From: JAXGPX01 sp040766745
GTDB taxonomy: Bacteria; Bacillota; Sulfobacillia; Fermentithermobacillales; Fermentithermobacillaceae
DNA: 64,000 bases
NCBI GenBank assembly: GCA_040766745.1
Contig: JAXGPX010000002.1
Coordinates: 1 to 64,000, forward strand
Direction: 5' to 3'
Positions 25,438-35,014 of this stretch are shown here, one piece after another. The notes beneath the pieces were generated by a model. The model did not search any database and was not told the origin of the DNA. It saw nothing but the letters and a program-made list of their open reading frames with translations. Numbering within the stretch: position 1 is the stretch's first letter; each line of letters opens with the position of its first letter. The position numbers were made by a program, and so were the translations under genes.

Positions 25438-26475
25438 CTATTGGGGCGCAATTCCTGCAACTACTGCTTTCAGAAAGCCAAACAACACACGCATTATTCC
25501 TGCAAGGGGAACTGCCAGGAAAATGCCCCAGAAACCGAAGAGTTCCCCACCTGCGAAAATTGCGAAGATGACCCATAAAGGATGAAGCCCTACCCTGGCA
25601 CCTGTAACCCTTGGAACCATGATGCTTGAATCGAACCACTGTATGACAGCAACAAGGGCTAGCGCCCAAAGACCCGTGACAGGTGACTTCAGAAACGCAG
25701 TAACAAGAAGGGGCAGATTGCCTATAGCCGGGCCAAAATACGGGATGAACTCACCTAGGCCGCTGATGACTCCCAGCACTGCACCGAATTTCAGCCCCAG
25801 CACAATAGACAGAATCCATACCATGGCCGTAACAAAAAGGGCAACCAGGGATTGGCCGCGGATAAATCCGGCAAATACCCGGTCAACATCCCTGACAAAA
25901 TCTACATATGGAAGAGGGTGCCCGGCCATGGTAATTACTGCTTTGTGCCGCCACTTATTGATATCTCTTAATATATAGAAAGCGATGACCGGCGCTAGAA
26001 ACAGGTAAGACACCAGAGTAGCTGATGAGAAGATATACTGAACTGATTTTTCTCCTGCGTTAACCAAGTGGGCTTCAAGCCCTGTAAGGGCATTGGTGAC
26101 TCCTTTAGTAAAGCCCTTGGGGACATTGTATGTTTCACTCAACCGGTAAGTCCTTGCCGAAAATTCCTGTACCCGGTCTACATATCCCGGGATTGCCTGA
26201 GAAAGCTCGCCTAGATCGTGAAAAAACCTGGGTACAAAATACAAACCAATCAGAACGACAGCAGTAAAAATTGCCAGGTAGACAAAACCAATAGCTCCTG
26301 ATCTGGACATGCCGCGCCGCTGAAAAAACGATACCGGAGGCTCAAGGACATAGCTTAGAAAAGCAGCCAGGATGAATGGGGCAAGAATGCCGCGGACGAG
26401 AATAAGAAACACAGATATGGCCAAAGCAAAAAGGGCAAAAAAGATTGCCCTTTTAGATTTGAGCCTCTCAGCCAG
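25438..26475 (-). CDS. AI-2E family transporter
   Basis: A polytopic membrane protein of the AI-2E/PF01594 family, about 345 residues, with about eight membrane segments. Typical parts are APFILAAFLSYVLEPP, the central amphipathic region and FGAVLGVISGLGEFIPYFGPAIGNLP. The start is uncertain: the only codon with a good site (TAGGAAGG) is a CTG at 26475, just after the end of the small membrane-protein gene; a TTG at 26424 has no site. Function in the family ranges from signal export to Na+/H+ exchange and is not resolved here. Confidence 0.87.
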   Translation of the reverse strand: MAERLKSKRAIFFALFALAISVFLILVRGILAPFILAAFLSYVLEPPVSFFQRRGMSRSGAIGFVYLAIFTAVVLIGLYFVPRFFHDLGELSQAIPGYVDRVQEFSARTYRLSETYNVPKGFTKGVTNALTGLEAHLVNAGEKSVQYIFSSATLVSYLFLAPVIAFYILRDINKWRHKAVITMAGHPLPYVDFVRDVDRVFAGFIRGQSLVALFVTAMVWILSIVLGLKFGAVLGVISGLGEFIPYFGPAIGNLPLLVTAFLKSPVTGLWALALVAVIQWFDSSIMVPRVTGARVGLHPLWVIFAIFAGGELFGFWGIFLAVPLAGIMRVLFGFLKAVVAGIAPQ

Positions 26476-26662
26476 AGAACCTTCCTACCATACGTCCGAC
26501 ACTGCCCTGGGCTCTTCTCCACGCGCGCCTTGCGGTCCTGCCCATGGCCATTCTGGTCTCCTCCATTGGGGTCATTCTTTCTCTGGAAAGCATAGCCAGT
26601 CCCAATACCATTCCTGCGATGGCCCCCATTGCAAGCCCATCCCAAAACGTGCGATTTCTCAT
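26468..26662 (-). CDS. Small YtxH-like membrane protein
   Basis: About 64 residues from an ATG with AGGAG upstream; the longer frame to 26749 is less likely. Residues 8-25 (GLAMGAIAGMVLGLAM) form a glycine-rich membrane segment followed by a basic helix (RRAWRRAQGSVGR), the layout of YtxH-like small envelope proteins. Its end overlaps the possible CTG start of the AI-2E gene. Confidence 0.6.
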   Translation of the reverse strand: MRNRTFWDGLAMGAIAGMVLGLAMLSRERMTPMEETRMAMGRTARRAWRRAQGSVGRMVGRFSG

Positions 26663-26753
26663 TCGAAGATACAGCTCCTTTTTCCCGGTTATTACTCCTA
26701 AGACAAATCCGCATTTTATGGCCCTACAGCATAGAGACCTGAGTTTCACTGTT

Positions 26754-27038
26754 TCAAGCCTCCGGTATTACAATGTCTGGTATTGCAGTATCTTCTCCCT
26801 GCCGGCCAGGTGCATCTGCAACCTGGAAGTCAGCATTGATCTGTGATTCCCGTACACCGGTCAAGATCGCCTGCGCTACACCATCAAATGACTCAGGCAT
26901 GGCCGTTCCGTCCGGTTCCAGCCTATACATCCTCATCCCGCCGCTTGTGGGTACAAACTCAATACTGCAATCCCAGCAATAGTACTGGTTTTGCCCGATT
27001 TTCCCTATTGCCCGGCTTTTGCACTTTGGGCAAACCAT
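26754..27038 (-). CDS. Zinc-ribbon protein of unknown function
   Basis: A 94-residue protein. The N-terminus carries a four-cysteine zinc ribbon, CPKC at residues 3-6 and CWDC at about 21-24 (NQYYCWDCSIEF). The C-terminal half is acidic and probably flexible. Small proteins with this ribbon are common and uncharacterised in Bacillota. It sits between rarA and the small membrane-protein gene. Confidence 0.75.
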   Translation of the reverse strand: MVCPKCKSRAIGKIGQNQYYCWDCSIEFVPTSGGMRMYRLEPDGTAMPESFDGVAQAILTGVRESQINADFQVADAPGRQGEDTAIPDIVIPEA

Positions 27039-27169
27039 TAGTACGCCCCCACTCTGGTTGGTCAGATTTCAAAGAATTCGAACCTCAATAGCATCAGAAG
27101 AATTTTTCCCATACAAGATGCCGATTATCCATTTCAACCGGTCAAAGGGGCAAGGGGGTAATGGCGGTA

Positions 27170-28633
27170 CTAGGGCTTGTTCTTATTAGGGCCTGTGTTT
27201 TGGCTGGAATTGGTGCTTCCAGACTCGGAATTCCTGCGAAACGGCCTGTCGTTCTCAGAAGGCTCAAAATACCTGGTTCCCTGAAGTTCTTTGGGAAGAT
27301 ACTGCTGTTCCACATAGTGTTTGGGGTAATCATGGGGGTAAAGATAACCGTCTCCGTGGCCAAGCTTTTGAGCGCCGTAATACCCTGTTCCCCTTAAGTG
27401 GGCGGGCACAGGGTATGCTGGCCTCTCCTTTACATCTTGGAGAGCCCTATCTACGGCAAGATAAGCAGAATTCGATTTGGGAGCAAGGGCTACATAGACA
27501 GTTGCCTGAGCAAGGGGAATTCTTGCTTCGGGCATGCCCAGGTGTTCGGCGGCTCTGAACGCAGATTCTGCCAACACGAGAGCCATAGGATCAGCCAACC
27601 CTACATCCTCTGACGCACATATGACCAGGCGCCGTGCAACATACCTGGGATCTTCGCCCGACTGCAGCATTCTGGCAAGCCAGTAAAGGGCAGCATCCGG
27701 ATCGCTTCCCCTCATGCTCTTGATATAGGCAGATATTATGTCATAGTGCTGGTCACCTGTCTTGTCGTAAAAAAGCACCGGGCTCTGGGTTACTTCAAGG
27801 GCCTTATCCAGAGTTAAAACTTTTTTCCCTTCTGTGACGTCACCTGCATTGTACAGGGCTTCAAGCACATTCAGGGCAGTACGGCCGTCACCTTTGGAAT
27901 ATCCGACAATGTGCTCAAGCGCCTTGTCTTCCACTTCTATCCCGGGCCTTTTGCCGGAACCTTTCTCGCCTCCCGCAAGCCCCCTTTCAGGATCGCTTAT
28001 GGCTCTTTCAAGCATAGTCCGTATGTCTGAAGGTGACAGGTGCTCAAACCGGAACACCCTCATTCTCGAAAGAAGGGCCGAGTTCACTGAGAAGTACGGA
28101 TTCTCAGTGGTAGCGCCTATAAGGGTTATAGTACCGTTTTCCACATGGGGCAAAAGCGCATCTTGCTGGGCTTTGGTAAACCGGTGGATTTCGTCAAGAA
28201 ACAAAATTGTCCTTCTACCGGCCTTCCTTACTTCCTTTGCAAAAGCCACTACCTGCCTAACATCTTGCACGCCGGAGGTAACTGCTGACAGCTCTTTGAA
28301 GTAGGATCTGGTTTTGGAGGCAATTAACCGGGCAAGAGCAGTCTTTCCTGTACCGGGAGGGCCCCAGAAAAGCATTGAAACAATCTTATCTTCTTCTACC
28401 ATCTTGCGAAGTGCTTTCCCAGGGCCCATAAGTTCCTCTTGGCCGAAAAACTCATCAAAGTCTGTGGGAGTCATTCTTAAGGCAAGCGGGGCGCCTGGCG
28501 GAGGTTTGAGCCCAACATTGGGCCCTGTTGCGGCTTCATTGCTGCCCAAACCCCTGGAATTAGCAACGCCAGCCGCATCAGAGCGGTTACCCAGACCGTG
28601 ATCTTGGCTGTCCCACAAGCCTTTTTGACTCAT
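27170..28633 (-). CDS. rarA: Replication-associated recombination ATPase RarA/MgsA
   Basis: A clamp-loader-like AAA+ ATPase acting at stalled replication forks. 487 residues: an N-terminal 40-residue low-complexity extension, then DFDEFFGQEELMGPGKAL, Walker A GPPGTGKTALARL, Walker B ILFLDEIHRF, sensor TLIGATTENPYFSVN, and the arginine-finger region LLSRMRVF. The C-terminal tetramerisation part includes KSMRGSDPDAALYWLARML and YPHDYP. A 25-residue Asn/Ser-rich tail follows. It overlaps ltaE by 4 bases. Confidence 0.95.
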   Translation of the reverse strand: MSQKGLWDSQDHGLGNRSDAAGVANSRGLGSNEAATGPNVGLKPPPGAPLALRMTPTDFDEFFGQEELMGPGKALRKMVEEDKIVSMLFWGPPGTGKTALARLIASKTRSYFKELSAVTSGVQDVRQVVAFAKEVRKAGRRTILFLDEIHRFTKAQQDALLPHVENGTITLIGATTENPYFSVNSALLSRMRVFRFEHLSPSDIRTMLERAISDPERGLAGGEKGSGKRPGIEVEDKALEHIVGYSKGDGRTALNVLEALYNAGDVTEGKKVLTLDKALEVTQSPVLFYDKTGDQHYDIISAYIKSMRGSDPDAALYWLARMLQSGEDPRYVARRLVICASEDVGLADPMALVLAESAFRAAEHLGMPEARIPLAQATVYVALAPKSNSAYLAVDRALQDVKERPAYPVPAHLRGTGYYGAQKLGHGDGYLYPHDYPKHYVEQQYLPKELQGTRYFEPSENDRPFRRNSESGSTNSSQNTGPNKNKP

Positions 28634-29670
28634 CCTCTTAACGCATCCTTAATGCGCTCAATTGCTTCATCAATATCCTCAGAAGACACATCATGGTGAG
28701 TAACCATTCTGACCTTATAAGGCAAAGACGCGTTGAACAGTACTCCCCGTTCCTTCATAAAGGCAGAGAATTCAACTTCGTCCATTCCTACGCCCTTTAC
28801 CTCAACCGCCACCATATTGCTCTGGACAGTACTCATGTCTATACCAAGCCCTGGAATTTCCGAAAGGCCCCGGGCCAGCTTTTGGGCATTGGCGTGATCC
28901 TCAGAAAGGCGGGATACCATTTTTTCAAGTGCAATTATGCCTGCTGCAGCAAGAATGCCTGCCTGCCGCATTCCGCCTCCCAGAAGCTTTCTGCACTTGC
29001 GAGCCCGGTCTACAAATGGCCTGGGGCCGGCTACCAAAGAGCCTACAGGGGCGCAGAGGCCCTTGGACAGGCAGAATTGCACCGAATCTGTGTACCGGGT
29101 AACTTCTTTCACATCGACACCTAAAGAGGTGGCTGCGTTGAACACCCTTGCTCCGTCAAGGTGAACCGAAACCCCTTGTTCCTTCGCAAGATCGTAAATG
29201 GCCTTCATGTTATCCAGAGGAATCACGCACCCGCCTGAACGGTTATGGGTGTTCTCCATGCAAATCAACGAAGTCCGGGGAAAATGTATGTTGGCACTCC
29301 TTATGGCACTCTTTACATCTTCGGGGTCCATTGCGCCGTGGTATCCCGTAACGGGCCTAATCTGAACCTGGGAAAGAACTGCAGGGCCGCCCACCTCATA
29401 CATGTAAATATGGGCAGAAGACTCTAGAATAATCTCATCACCCCGATTAGTCCATGCCATTACTGATACCTGATTTCCCATGGTTCCTGTTGGGACGAAC
29501 AATGCTGCTTCTTTGCCAACCATCTCGGCGCCAAGGGCCTCTAGCCGGTTTATTGTAGGGTCTTCGCCGTATACGTCGTCACCCACTTCAGCCCTGGCCA
29601 TAGCTTCCCGCATCTCCGGGGTTGGTTTGGTTACTGTATCCGAACGTAAATCTATGATCTTCTTTGTCAT
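28630..29670 (-). CDS. ltaE: Low-specificity L-threonine aldolase
   Basis: A PLP enzyme cleaving L-threonine or allo-threonine to glycine and acetaldehyde. 346 residues beginning KKIIDLRSDTVTKPTPEMREAM, with DDVYGEDPTINRLE, the VHLDGARVFNAA stretch and the PLP-binding lysine in QFCLSKGLCAPVGS. Length and motifs are normal for the beta-eliminating lyase group. Its stop overlaps the rarA start by 4 bases; thioredoxin is upstream by 56 bases. Confidence 0.94.
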   Translation of the reverse strand: MTKKIIDLRSDTVTKPTPEMREAMARAEVGDDVYGEDPTINRLEALGAEMVGKEAALFVPTGTMGNQVSVMAWTNRGDEIILESSAHIYMYEVGGPAVLSQVQIRPVTGYHGAMDPEDVKSAIRSANIHFPRTSLICMENTHNRSGGCVIPLDNMKAIYDLAKEQGVSVHLDGARVFNAATSLGVDVKEVTRYTDSVQFCLSKGLCAPVGSLVAGPRPFVDRARKCRKLLGGGMRQAGILAAAGIIALEKMVSRLSEDHANAQKLARGLSEIPGLGIDMSTVQSNMVAVEVKGVGMDEVEFSAFMKERGVLFNASLPYKVRMVTHHDVSSEDIDEAIERIKDALRG

Positions 29671-29726
29671 CTTAGGCCCTCCAATTCATGTCTCAAGTGA
29701 GCTTTCCCAATCTTCAATTGCCCGGC

Positions 29727-30101
29727 CTACTCATCCAATAACCCTACCCTGTCTGCAAGCCTTTGAACCCACTTTACAAACTCTTCTTTGGTCCGCCCGT
29801 TGAACCGCTCAACAGGATTGGTTCCTGAAAATCCGATTACAGTGGGCAAAGTCATAATTCCAAACTTCTGGGCAAGGGCTGTTTCTTCGTCAACGTTCAC
29901 CTTGAGGAAATTGATTTTCCCCTCATAGGTGCCTCCCACATCGGTTAAGGACTGGTTGATTACTTCAGACAGCCGTTTGCATGGCATGCACCAAGGAGCC
30001 CAAAAATCAACTACCGATGCCCTTGCCGAGGCTATTTCCCTGTCAAAAGTTTTCGCTGTGACATCTTTCATTTCACTGTGATTCTGTCCTGCTGTGGTCA
30101 T
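29727..30101 (-). CDS. Thioredoxin with WCMPC active site
   Basis: A 124-residue thioredoxin. The active site reads FWAPWCMPCKRL, with Met in place of the usual Gly between the cysteines; the cis-Pro loop is MTLPTVIGF. The ATG at 30101 follows AGGAGGAAGG, so the longer frame to 30152 is rejected. About 15 polar residues precede the fold. A Met in the CxPC motif may shift the redox potential. No thioredoxin reductase gene is in the window. Confidence 0.92.
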   Translation of the reverse strand: MTTAGQNHSEMKDVTAKTFDREIASARASVVDFWAPWCMPCKRLSEVINQSLTDVGGTYEGKINFLKVNVDEETALAQKFGIMTLPTVIGFSGTNPVERFNGRTKEEFVKWVQRLADRVGLLDE

Positions 30102-30181
30102 ACAGCCTTCCTCCTGGTTATAAATGGCACTGGCCAAGAAACTAATCCTCAACCATTGCTTCGAGATTCAAAGTTTCTATA

Positions 30182-30829
30182 TTACCCTTTCAATCTCCTT
30201 TCAAGGCCAAGAAAGAGATCCCGGACTTGCTTCCTGGTGGCTCTACGGCTACCGCTGTTATCTATTACCGTGCCAGCAAGCCTGGCCTTCTCTTCAAGGG
30301 GCATTTGGGCCCTAATCCTGCTAAGGGCTTCTTCCCTGGTATAGCCATCCCGTTCCATAAGCCTCTTGATTTGGGTATCAGGGCCTACTGCTACAACCCA
30401 AACCTCATTGCAGATTCTGTCCAGGCCTGTTTCAAACAACAAAGGCACATCCAAAATCACAAATGGCGCTTGCCCACTGTCTTCTGAATCTCTGGCCAGG
30501 ATTTCAATCATAGAGCAAATTCGAGAAATAACAAGGGGATGGACTATTGCATTCAAAGCAGAAAGAGCCTCTTCATTGTTGAAGACAATCTGCCCCAGTT
30601 TCTTTCGATTAAGAGATCCATCAGGATTTACCACGTCTGTACCAAACGCTTCAACCAACTTGGAGAAGCCCTCAGCGCCTGGTAGAGTTACCTGGTGCGC
30701 CACTTCATCAGCATCAATAACCCGGGCGCCAAGGTGCCTCAGGTAATTTGATACCGTGCTTTTCCCTGTGGCTATTCCGCCTGTAAGCCCAACTATATAG
30801 GGCTCTTTGCCCGCAGCCTGGCTAGACAT
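30182..30829 (-). CDS. coaE: Dephospho-CoA kinase
   Basis: Last step of coenzyme A synthesis: phosphorylates the ribose 3'-OH of dephospho-CoA. 215 residues with the P-loop GLTGGIATGKSTVSNYL, VIDADEVAHQV, VLDVPLLFETGLD and a C-terminal lid helix (RRATRKQVRDLFLGLERRLKG). It overlaps the end of polA by 8 bases, an order common in Bacillota. Confidence 0.95.
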   Translation of the reverse strand: MSSQAAGKEPYIVGLTGGIATGKSTVSNYLRHLGARVIDADEVAHQVTLPGAEGFSKLVEAFGTDVVNPDGSLNRKKLGQIVFNNEEALSALNAIVHPLVISRICSMIEILARDSEDSGQAPFVILDVPLLFETGLDRICNEVWVVAVGPDTQIKRLMERDGYTREEALSRIRAQMPLEEKARLAGTVIDNSGSRRATRKQVRDLFLGLERRLKG

Positions 30830-33572
30830 CGTACCAGCTGGCTCCTACGTCAATCTCAACTACCAGTGGCACTTTAAGTCCCAGAACTCCTTCCATCTCT
30901 TCTCTTACAATCTTCTTCATAGACTCTTCTTCTGATGGCAGTATTTCGAATATCAGTTCATCATGAACTTGAAGAATCATCCTGGAACCAAGCCCTTCTT
31001 GCTTTATCCGGCTGTATATCCGAATCATGGCAAGTTTAATGATGTCGGCGGCGCTTCCCTGTATCGGAGTGTTAATTGCAGTCCTTTCAGCAAACCCACG
31101 GCTGGTTCTGAGCCTGGAATGTATGTCAGGTATAGGCCTCCGCCTGCCCAAGATTGTAGTCACGTAGCCCGTGCGCCTGGCTTCTGCAATTGCATTTTCC
31201 ATATATTGCTTGACCATTGGGTATCTGTCGAAATATGTCTCAATGAACCTTCTGGCTTCGTCTCTGGAAACGCCTGTGTTCCGTGCCAATCCAAAATCGG
31301 AAATACCGTAGATTACTCCGAAATTTACTGCCTTGGCTTTGTCTCTGAGTTCAGGAGTCACCTGGTCCTGTGAGACTCCAAACATCTCAGCTGCAGTTCT
31401 CCTGTGAATATCTTCCTTATGCCTGAAGGCAGCTATCATAGACGGATCATCTGAAATGTGAGCCATAACCCTAAGTTCTATCTGAGAATAGTCTGACGCA
31501 AGGAACAACCGGCCAGGGGAAGGAATGAATATGCCCCTTATAGCTTTCCCGAGATCTCCGCGTACAGGAATATTCTGCAAATTAGGCTCGGCACTTGAAA
31601 GTCTGCCTGTTGCAGTAACGGTTTGGTGGAATGTTGAATGAATCCTACCTGTAACAGGGTTAATAACGCCTTCAAGCACATCAAGATAGGTAGATTTGAG
31701 TTTGGCATAGTGCCTGTGCTCAAGAATCTTCCCGGGCAAAGGATGGGCCTGGCTCAAGGTCTCAAGTACCTCAGCATCAGTAGAAAAACCGGTTTTTGTT
31801 TTCTTCACAGGAGTAAGATTGAGTTTTTCAAACAATATGCGGCTAAGCTGTTTTGGAGAGCCAAGGTTGAATTCTTCTCCCGCTATCTCATATGCTTCTT
31901 CTTCAAGTTCACTTAGCCTCTGTGCAAAGTGATCTCTTAGAGCCCTTCCCTTTTCAATGTCAACACCAATTCCCAACGCTTCCATAGAGGCAAGTACCTC
32001 AATCATTGGGAACTCCACTTTCTCTGCAAGCTCCCAAAGGCCGTATTTTTCCAGATCAGCCTTCATTGGTTGAGCCAGCTCAATTCCAAAGCATGCTCCT
32101 TTGGCCAAATGGGCAAGGTGTGCCCTTTGAGCGTCTTCCGAAGACCTCTCGGCCTTTGACAGGCTCTGAATAGAAGAAGGCATGTCCTTATCCAGGTAGT
32201 TCTTAACAAGGCCATCCAACCTGTAAGTGGTGCGGGTAGGGTCAAGCAGGTAAGCGGCTACCATGGCGTCAAACTTGAAGCCACAAAAAGCAATCCCTTT
32301 GTGAAAACACATGGTATAAAGCCATTTCAAATCAAACCCCGATTTTTCGACTCTAGGATCCTGAAAAACGGGGCCAAAATATTTCCACATAATTTCCTGG
32401 TAATAAGCAGAACCGCTGAAAAGGCCCTGGCTGAAATCAATCAGGAAACAACGCTTGCCGTCAGAAACGCCCAGCAATTCGGGCCATAGAAAATCCTGGG
32501 TGACCTGACTGTCAATATCAGTTGAACCTGCATAGATCGATAACCGGCCTGACTTAGCAATATGCTCCGAAAGGCGCCTTAGCTTATCTTCTGAATCTAT
32601 TACTTCGAAACCCTCTGAGGCAATTTCCGACGCTCCAAGTTGGTGGCACTCAAGTGAGACTGCTTGCTGCCCGGCAAGCTCAACCTCTTGGGTACCGGAA
32701 ACTTCAAATCCTGAAAGTCTCTTTATCAGACTGTGGAATTCCATTGCCCTGAAATACTCTTTGGCCTTATCAACATCTGGCCCGTCCCATCTTGCCGTCT
32801 CAAATTCAACGTGGCATGGGGCGTCACACGAAATAACTGCCAGGTTCTTGCACAGATAGGCCAGCTCTTTCTGCTCACGCAAAAGCCTCTGTGCCCTATT
32901 CGGTGAAACTGAATCAATGTTAGCAAAGATATTTTCAATGCTGCCGTATTCTTGCAGCAGCTTAACTGCAGTCTTTTCACCAATCCCTTTGACACCTGGA
33001 ATATTGTCTGATTGATCGCCTGCAAGGCCTTTCAGATCAGGAATCTGCTCAGGCCAAATCCCCATATCCTTCTTCACAGCGTCTCTGTTATATTCCCTGG
33101 TCTGGGTGATTCCACGCACAAAGAGAATCACTTCCCTGTTATCACTCACCAACTGCAGACAGTCCCGGTCCCCTGAAAGAATGCTGACTGAGAACCCTTC
33201 ATCACTGTACTTGCATGCCAAAGTGCCTATTATGTCATCTGCCTCAAATCCTGGGAGCTCCAAAAACGCAAGATCCAATACTGACAATGCTTCCTTCAAT
33301 ACAGGCATCTGAACTTTGAACTCGTCAGGGCTAGGCTTTCGAGTGCCTTTGTAATCCTTAAACTCAACGTGCCTGAAAGTAGGTGAAGGGTGATCGAAAG
33401 CACAGATAATATATTCAGGTTTTCTCTCGTCGATTAACCGTAACAACATAGTAAGAAATCCATAAACAGCGCCTGTTGGAACACCGCTACTCGTAGAAAG
33501 CGGGGGAAGTGCATAAAAAGCGCGGTTGGCCAGAGAATTAGCATCTACCAGCAGAAGTCGTTTGCCAGCCAT
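30822..33572 (-). CDS. polA: DNA polymerase I, proofreading site apparently lost
   Basis: A 916-residue family A polymerase. Order: 5'-3' exonuclease (about 1-290; LLLVDANSLANRAFYALPPL, GFEADDIIGT, GDRDCLQLV, GLAGDQSDNIPGVKGIGEKTA), a 3'-5' exonuclease-like domain (about 320-500), and the polymerase domain (about 510-916; SDYSQIELRVMAHIS, RDKAKAVNFGVIYGISDFGLA, and HDELIFEI). In the exonuclease-like domain the DxE metal motif is absent (RLSIYAGSTDID stands there), so proofreading is probably inactive, as in several Bacillota enzymes. The ATG at 33572 has AGGGGTGG upstream; the longer frame is rejected. Confidence 0.96.
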   Translation of the reverse strand: MAGKRLLLVDANSLANRAFYALPPLSTSSGVPTGAVYGFLTMLLRLIDERKPEYIICAFDHPSPTFRHVEFKDYKGTRKPSPDEFKVQMPVLKEALSVLDLAFLELPGFEADDIIGTLACKYSDEGFSVSILSGDRDCLQLVSDNREVILFVRGITQTREYNRDAVKKDMGIWPEQIPDLKGLAGDQSDNIPGVKGIGEKTAVKLLQEYGSIENIFANIDSVSPNRAQRLLREQKELAYLCKNLAVISCDAPCHVEFETARWDGPDVDKAKEYFRAMEFHSLIKRLSGFEVSGTQEVELAGQQAVSLECHQLGASEIASEGFEVIDSEDKLRRLSEHIAKSGRLSIYAGSTDIDSQVTQDFLWPELLGVSDGKRCFLIDFSQGLFSGSAYYQEIMWKYFGPVFQDPRVEKSGFDLKWLYTMCFHKGIAFCGFKFDAMVAAYLLDPTRTTYRLDGLVKNYLDKDMPSSIQSLSKAERSSEDAQRAHLAHLAKGACFGIELAQPMKADLEKYGLWELAEKVEFPMIEVLASMEALGIGVDIEKGRALRDHFAQRLSELEEEAYEIAGEEFNLGSPKQLSRILFEKLNLTPVKKTKTGFSTDAEVLETLSQAHPLPGKILEHRHYAKLKSTYLDVLEGVINPVTGRIHSTFHQTVTATGRLSSAEPNLQNIPVRGDLGKAIRGIFIPSPGRLFLASDYSQIELRVMAHISDDPSMIAAFRHKEDIHRRTAAEMFGVSQDQVTPELRDKAKAVNFGVIYGISDFGLARNTGVSRDEARRFIETYFDRYPMVKQYMENAIAEARRTGYVTTILGRRRPIPDIHSRLRTSRGFAERTAINTPIQGSAADIIKLAMIRIYSRIKQEGLGSRMILQVHDELIFEILPSEEESMKKIVREEMEGVLGLKVPLVVEIDVGASWYDV

Positions 33573-33730
33573 GTCGCTGCCACCCCTTAGTTGTATTAAT
33601 ACCAGTATATTGCTCCCGCAAGAGCTTGGCAATTTAGCAATTAATGTTAAAAGGCGGCAGATTATCTGCCGCTCTTTCGCGAACACAATAGTACTCTATA
33701 GATTGGCCTGCTTACTCACATGTTGAAACT

Positions 33731-35014
33731 TTACTCGGAACCCAAACCTCTGCCTTTGAACCATACCTTTCTCACAACCAAATAGACAACTGCAACAACT
33801 ATTGCTACCGGAGCTATCCTGGCAGCAAACAGCAGAAGATTCTTCCACGCATTAACGAAGACTCTCCAGATCTCACTCCACGGAGACGGTTCAACCTTCC
33901 GAGCCCCTTCTTCGACTATGGCCATTGACAAAAATGACAGGGAAGATGATTTTTCCAACACATTTTGCTGGCCTTTCATACTCTCGATGTCCGCCCTGAC
34001 CCGTGAAAGTTCCCCTTCAACCTGAAGAAGCTCACCGACAGTATTTGCGTTTCCGAGAATCTGCAACAGCCTCTGCTCCTGGACCTCTTTGCTCCGTATT
34101 CTGGCGTCAAGATCGTAGTATCTGTCTGTTACATCCTGGACTGAAGTATCTGACCGGGAAACCTCGCCCAGGGCTGATATCTCCTCAATGGCCTGGTCCA
34201 AACTATCTGTGGGGACTCTTGCGGTCATGTAGAAAGTAGTATATTGGTTCTTGCCCTGGCCGACAGACATAGACGATGATTCTATATAGCCCATGAGTTT
34301 TCTAACAACATGCATGGCTTCCTGAGACGCAGCATCAACCCGGCCGCGGGAAACCTGAAGAGTTAGGTCAGCGCGCCTTATGAGTTTACGTTCAATCCCT
34401 ATTGCCTGAGGCCCAATTTTCCTAGTTAAATCAAGGATTTCGCTGCTTGACGCTTGTGGTTCTTCTGCCGGTGCAGCGCCCCTGGACGAAAGCATGTTCT
34501 GGCCTGCTGACACCCCCTCATCAGGTGCTGACGGCGGTACAGCCTGGCCACCATAGATTTCGGGCTCAGAAGAGAACCGCAGATCTCCTGATGATCTAGA
34601 CTTAGATAATCCATCTAACAGGCCATATCGCCTGGCAAAGAACATGGTTCCGGCCGACGAGGCCAGCATAAGAACCAGACATGCAGCTAATACAAGGCCG
34701 GCTCGCCTAAACCATGCCGGCCGCCTTGAAACTTTAGCAGACTTCCACAGATTCTCTCCAAGCAATGCCACGGGCTTTTGTTTCTTAACCCTATGCTGAT
34801 CACGTACAGCGTCCATAACCCTGCTGTGCAGCGAAGGCGGCGGTTCAAGTTCGGGAAGGGACTTAAGGGCGAGTTTAACCTGCCGAAGTTCCTCCAGTTC
34901 AGCCCGGCAAGCATCACAAGAGCGCAGGTGATTTTCTACAAGATTGCAAACTTCAGGTTCGAGCTCGTCATCCAAATATGAAGACAATAGTTCCGAAACA
35001 TCACGGCAAGTCAC
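33731..35014 (-). CDS. Anti-sigma factor: zinc-finger domain plus DUF4349 ectodomain
   Basis: A 427-residue membrane protein likely to hold the neighbouring sigma factor. Residues 1-45 form an HC2-type anti-sigma zinc domain with the HxxxCxxC pattern in HLRSCDACRAEL. A membrane segment lies at about 105-128. The outer region has a DUF4349-like part (about 200-385: RRADLTLQVSRGRVDAASQEA ... TARVPTDSLDQAIEEISALGEV), including a coiled coil (about 300-350), and a second membrane segment near 395-418 with a short cytoplasmic tail. Start and upstream sigma gene overlap by 4 bases. Signal and protease are unknown. Confidence 0.88.
   Translation of the reverse strand: MTCRDVSELLSSYLDDELEPEVCNLVENHLRSCDACRAELEELRQVKLALKSLPELEPPPSLHSRVMDAVRDQHRVKKQKPVALLGENLWKSAKVSRRPAWFRRAGLVLAACLVLMLASSAGTMFFARRYGLLDGLSKSRSSGDLRFSSEPEIYGGQAVPPSAPDEGVSAGQNMLSSRGAAPAEEPQASSSEILDLTRKIGPQAIGIERKLIRRADLTLQVSRGRVDAASQEAMHVVRKLMGYIESSSMSVGQGKNQYTTFYMTARVPTDSLDQAIEEISALGEVSRSDTSVQDVTDRYYDLDARIRSKEVQEQRLLQILGNANTVGELLQVEGELSRVRADIESMKGQQNVLEKSSSLSFLSMAIVEEGARKVEPSPWSEIWRVFVNAWKNLLLFAARIAPVAIVVAVVYLVVRKVWFKGRGLGSE

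Noticed and set aside
26427..26455. Hairpin AAAAGGGCAA ... TTGCCCTTTT as a terminator
   Set aside because: It lies inside the start of the AI-2E transporter coding region, between the likely start codons, so it is probably coding sequence.
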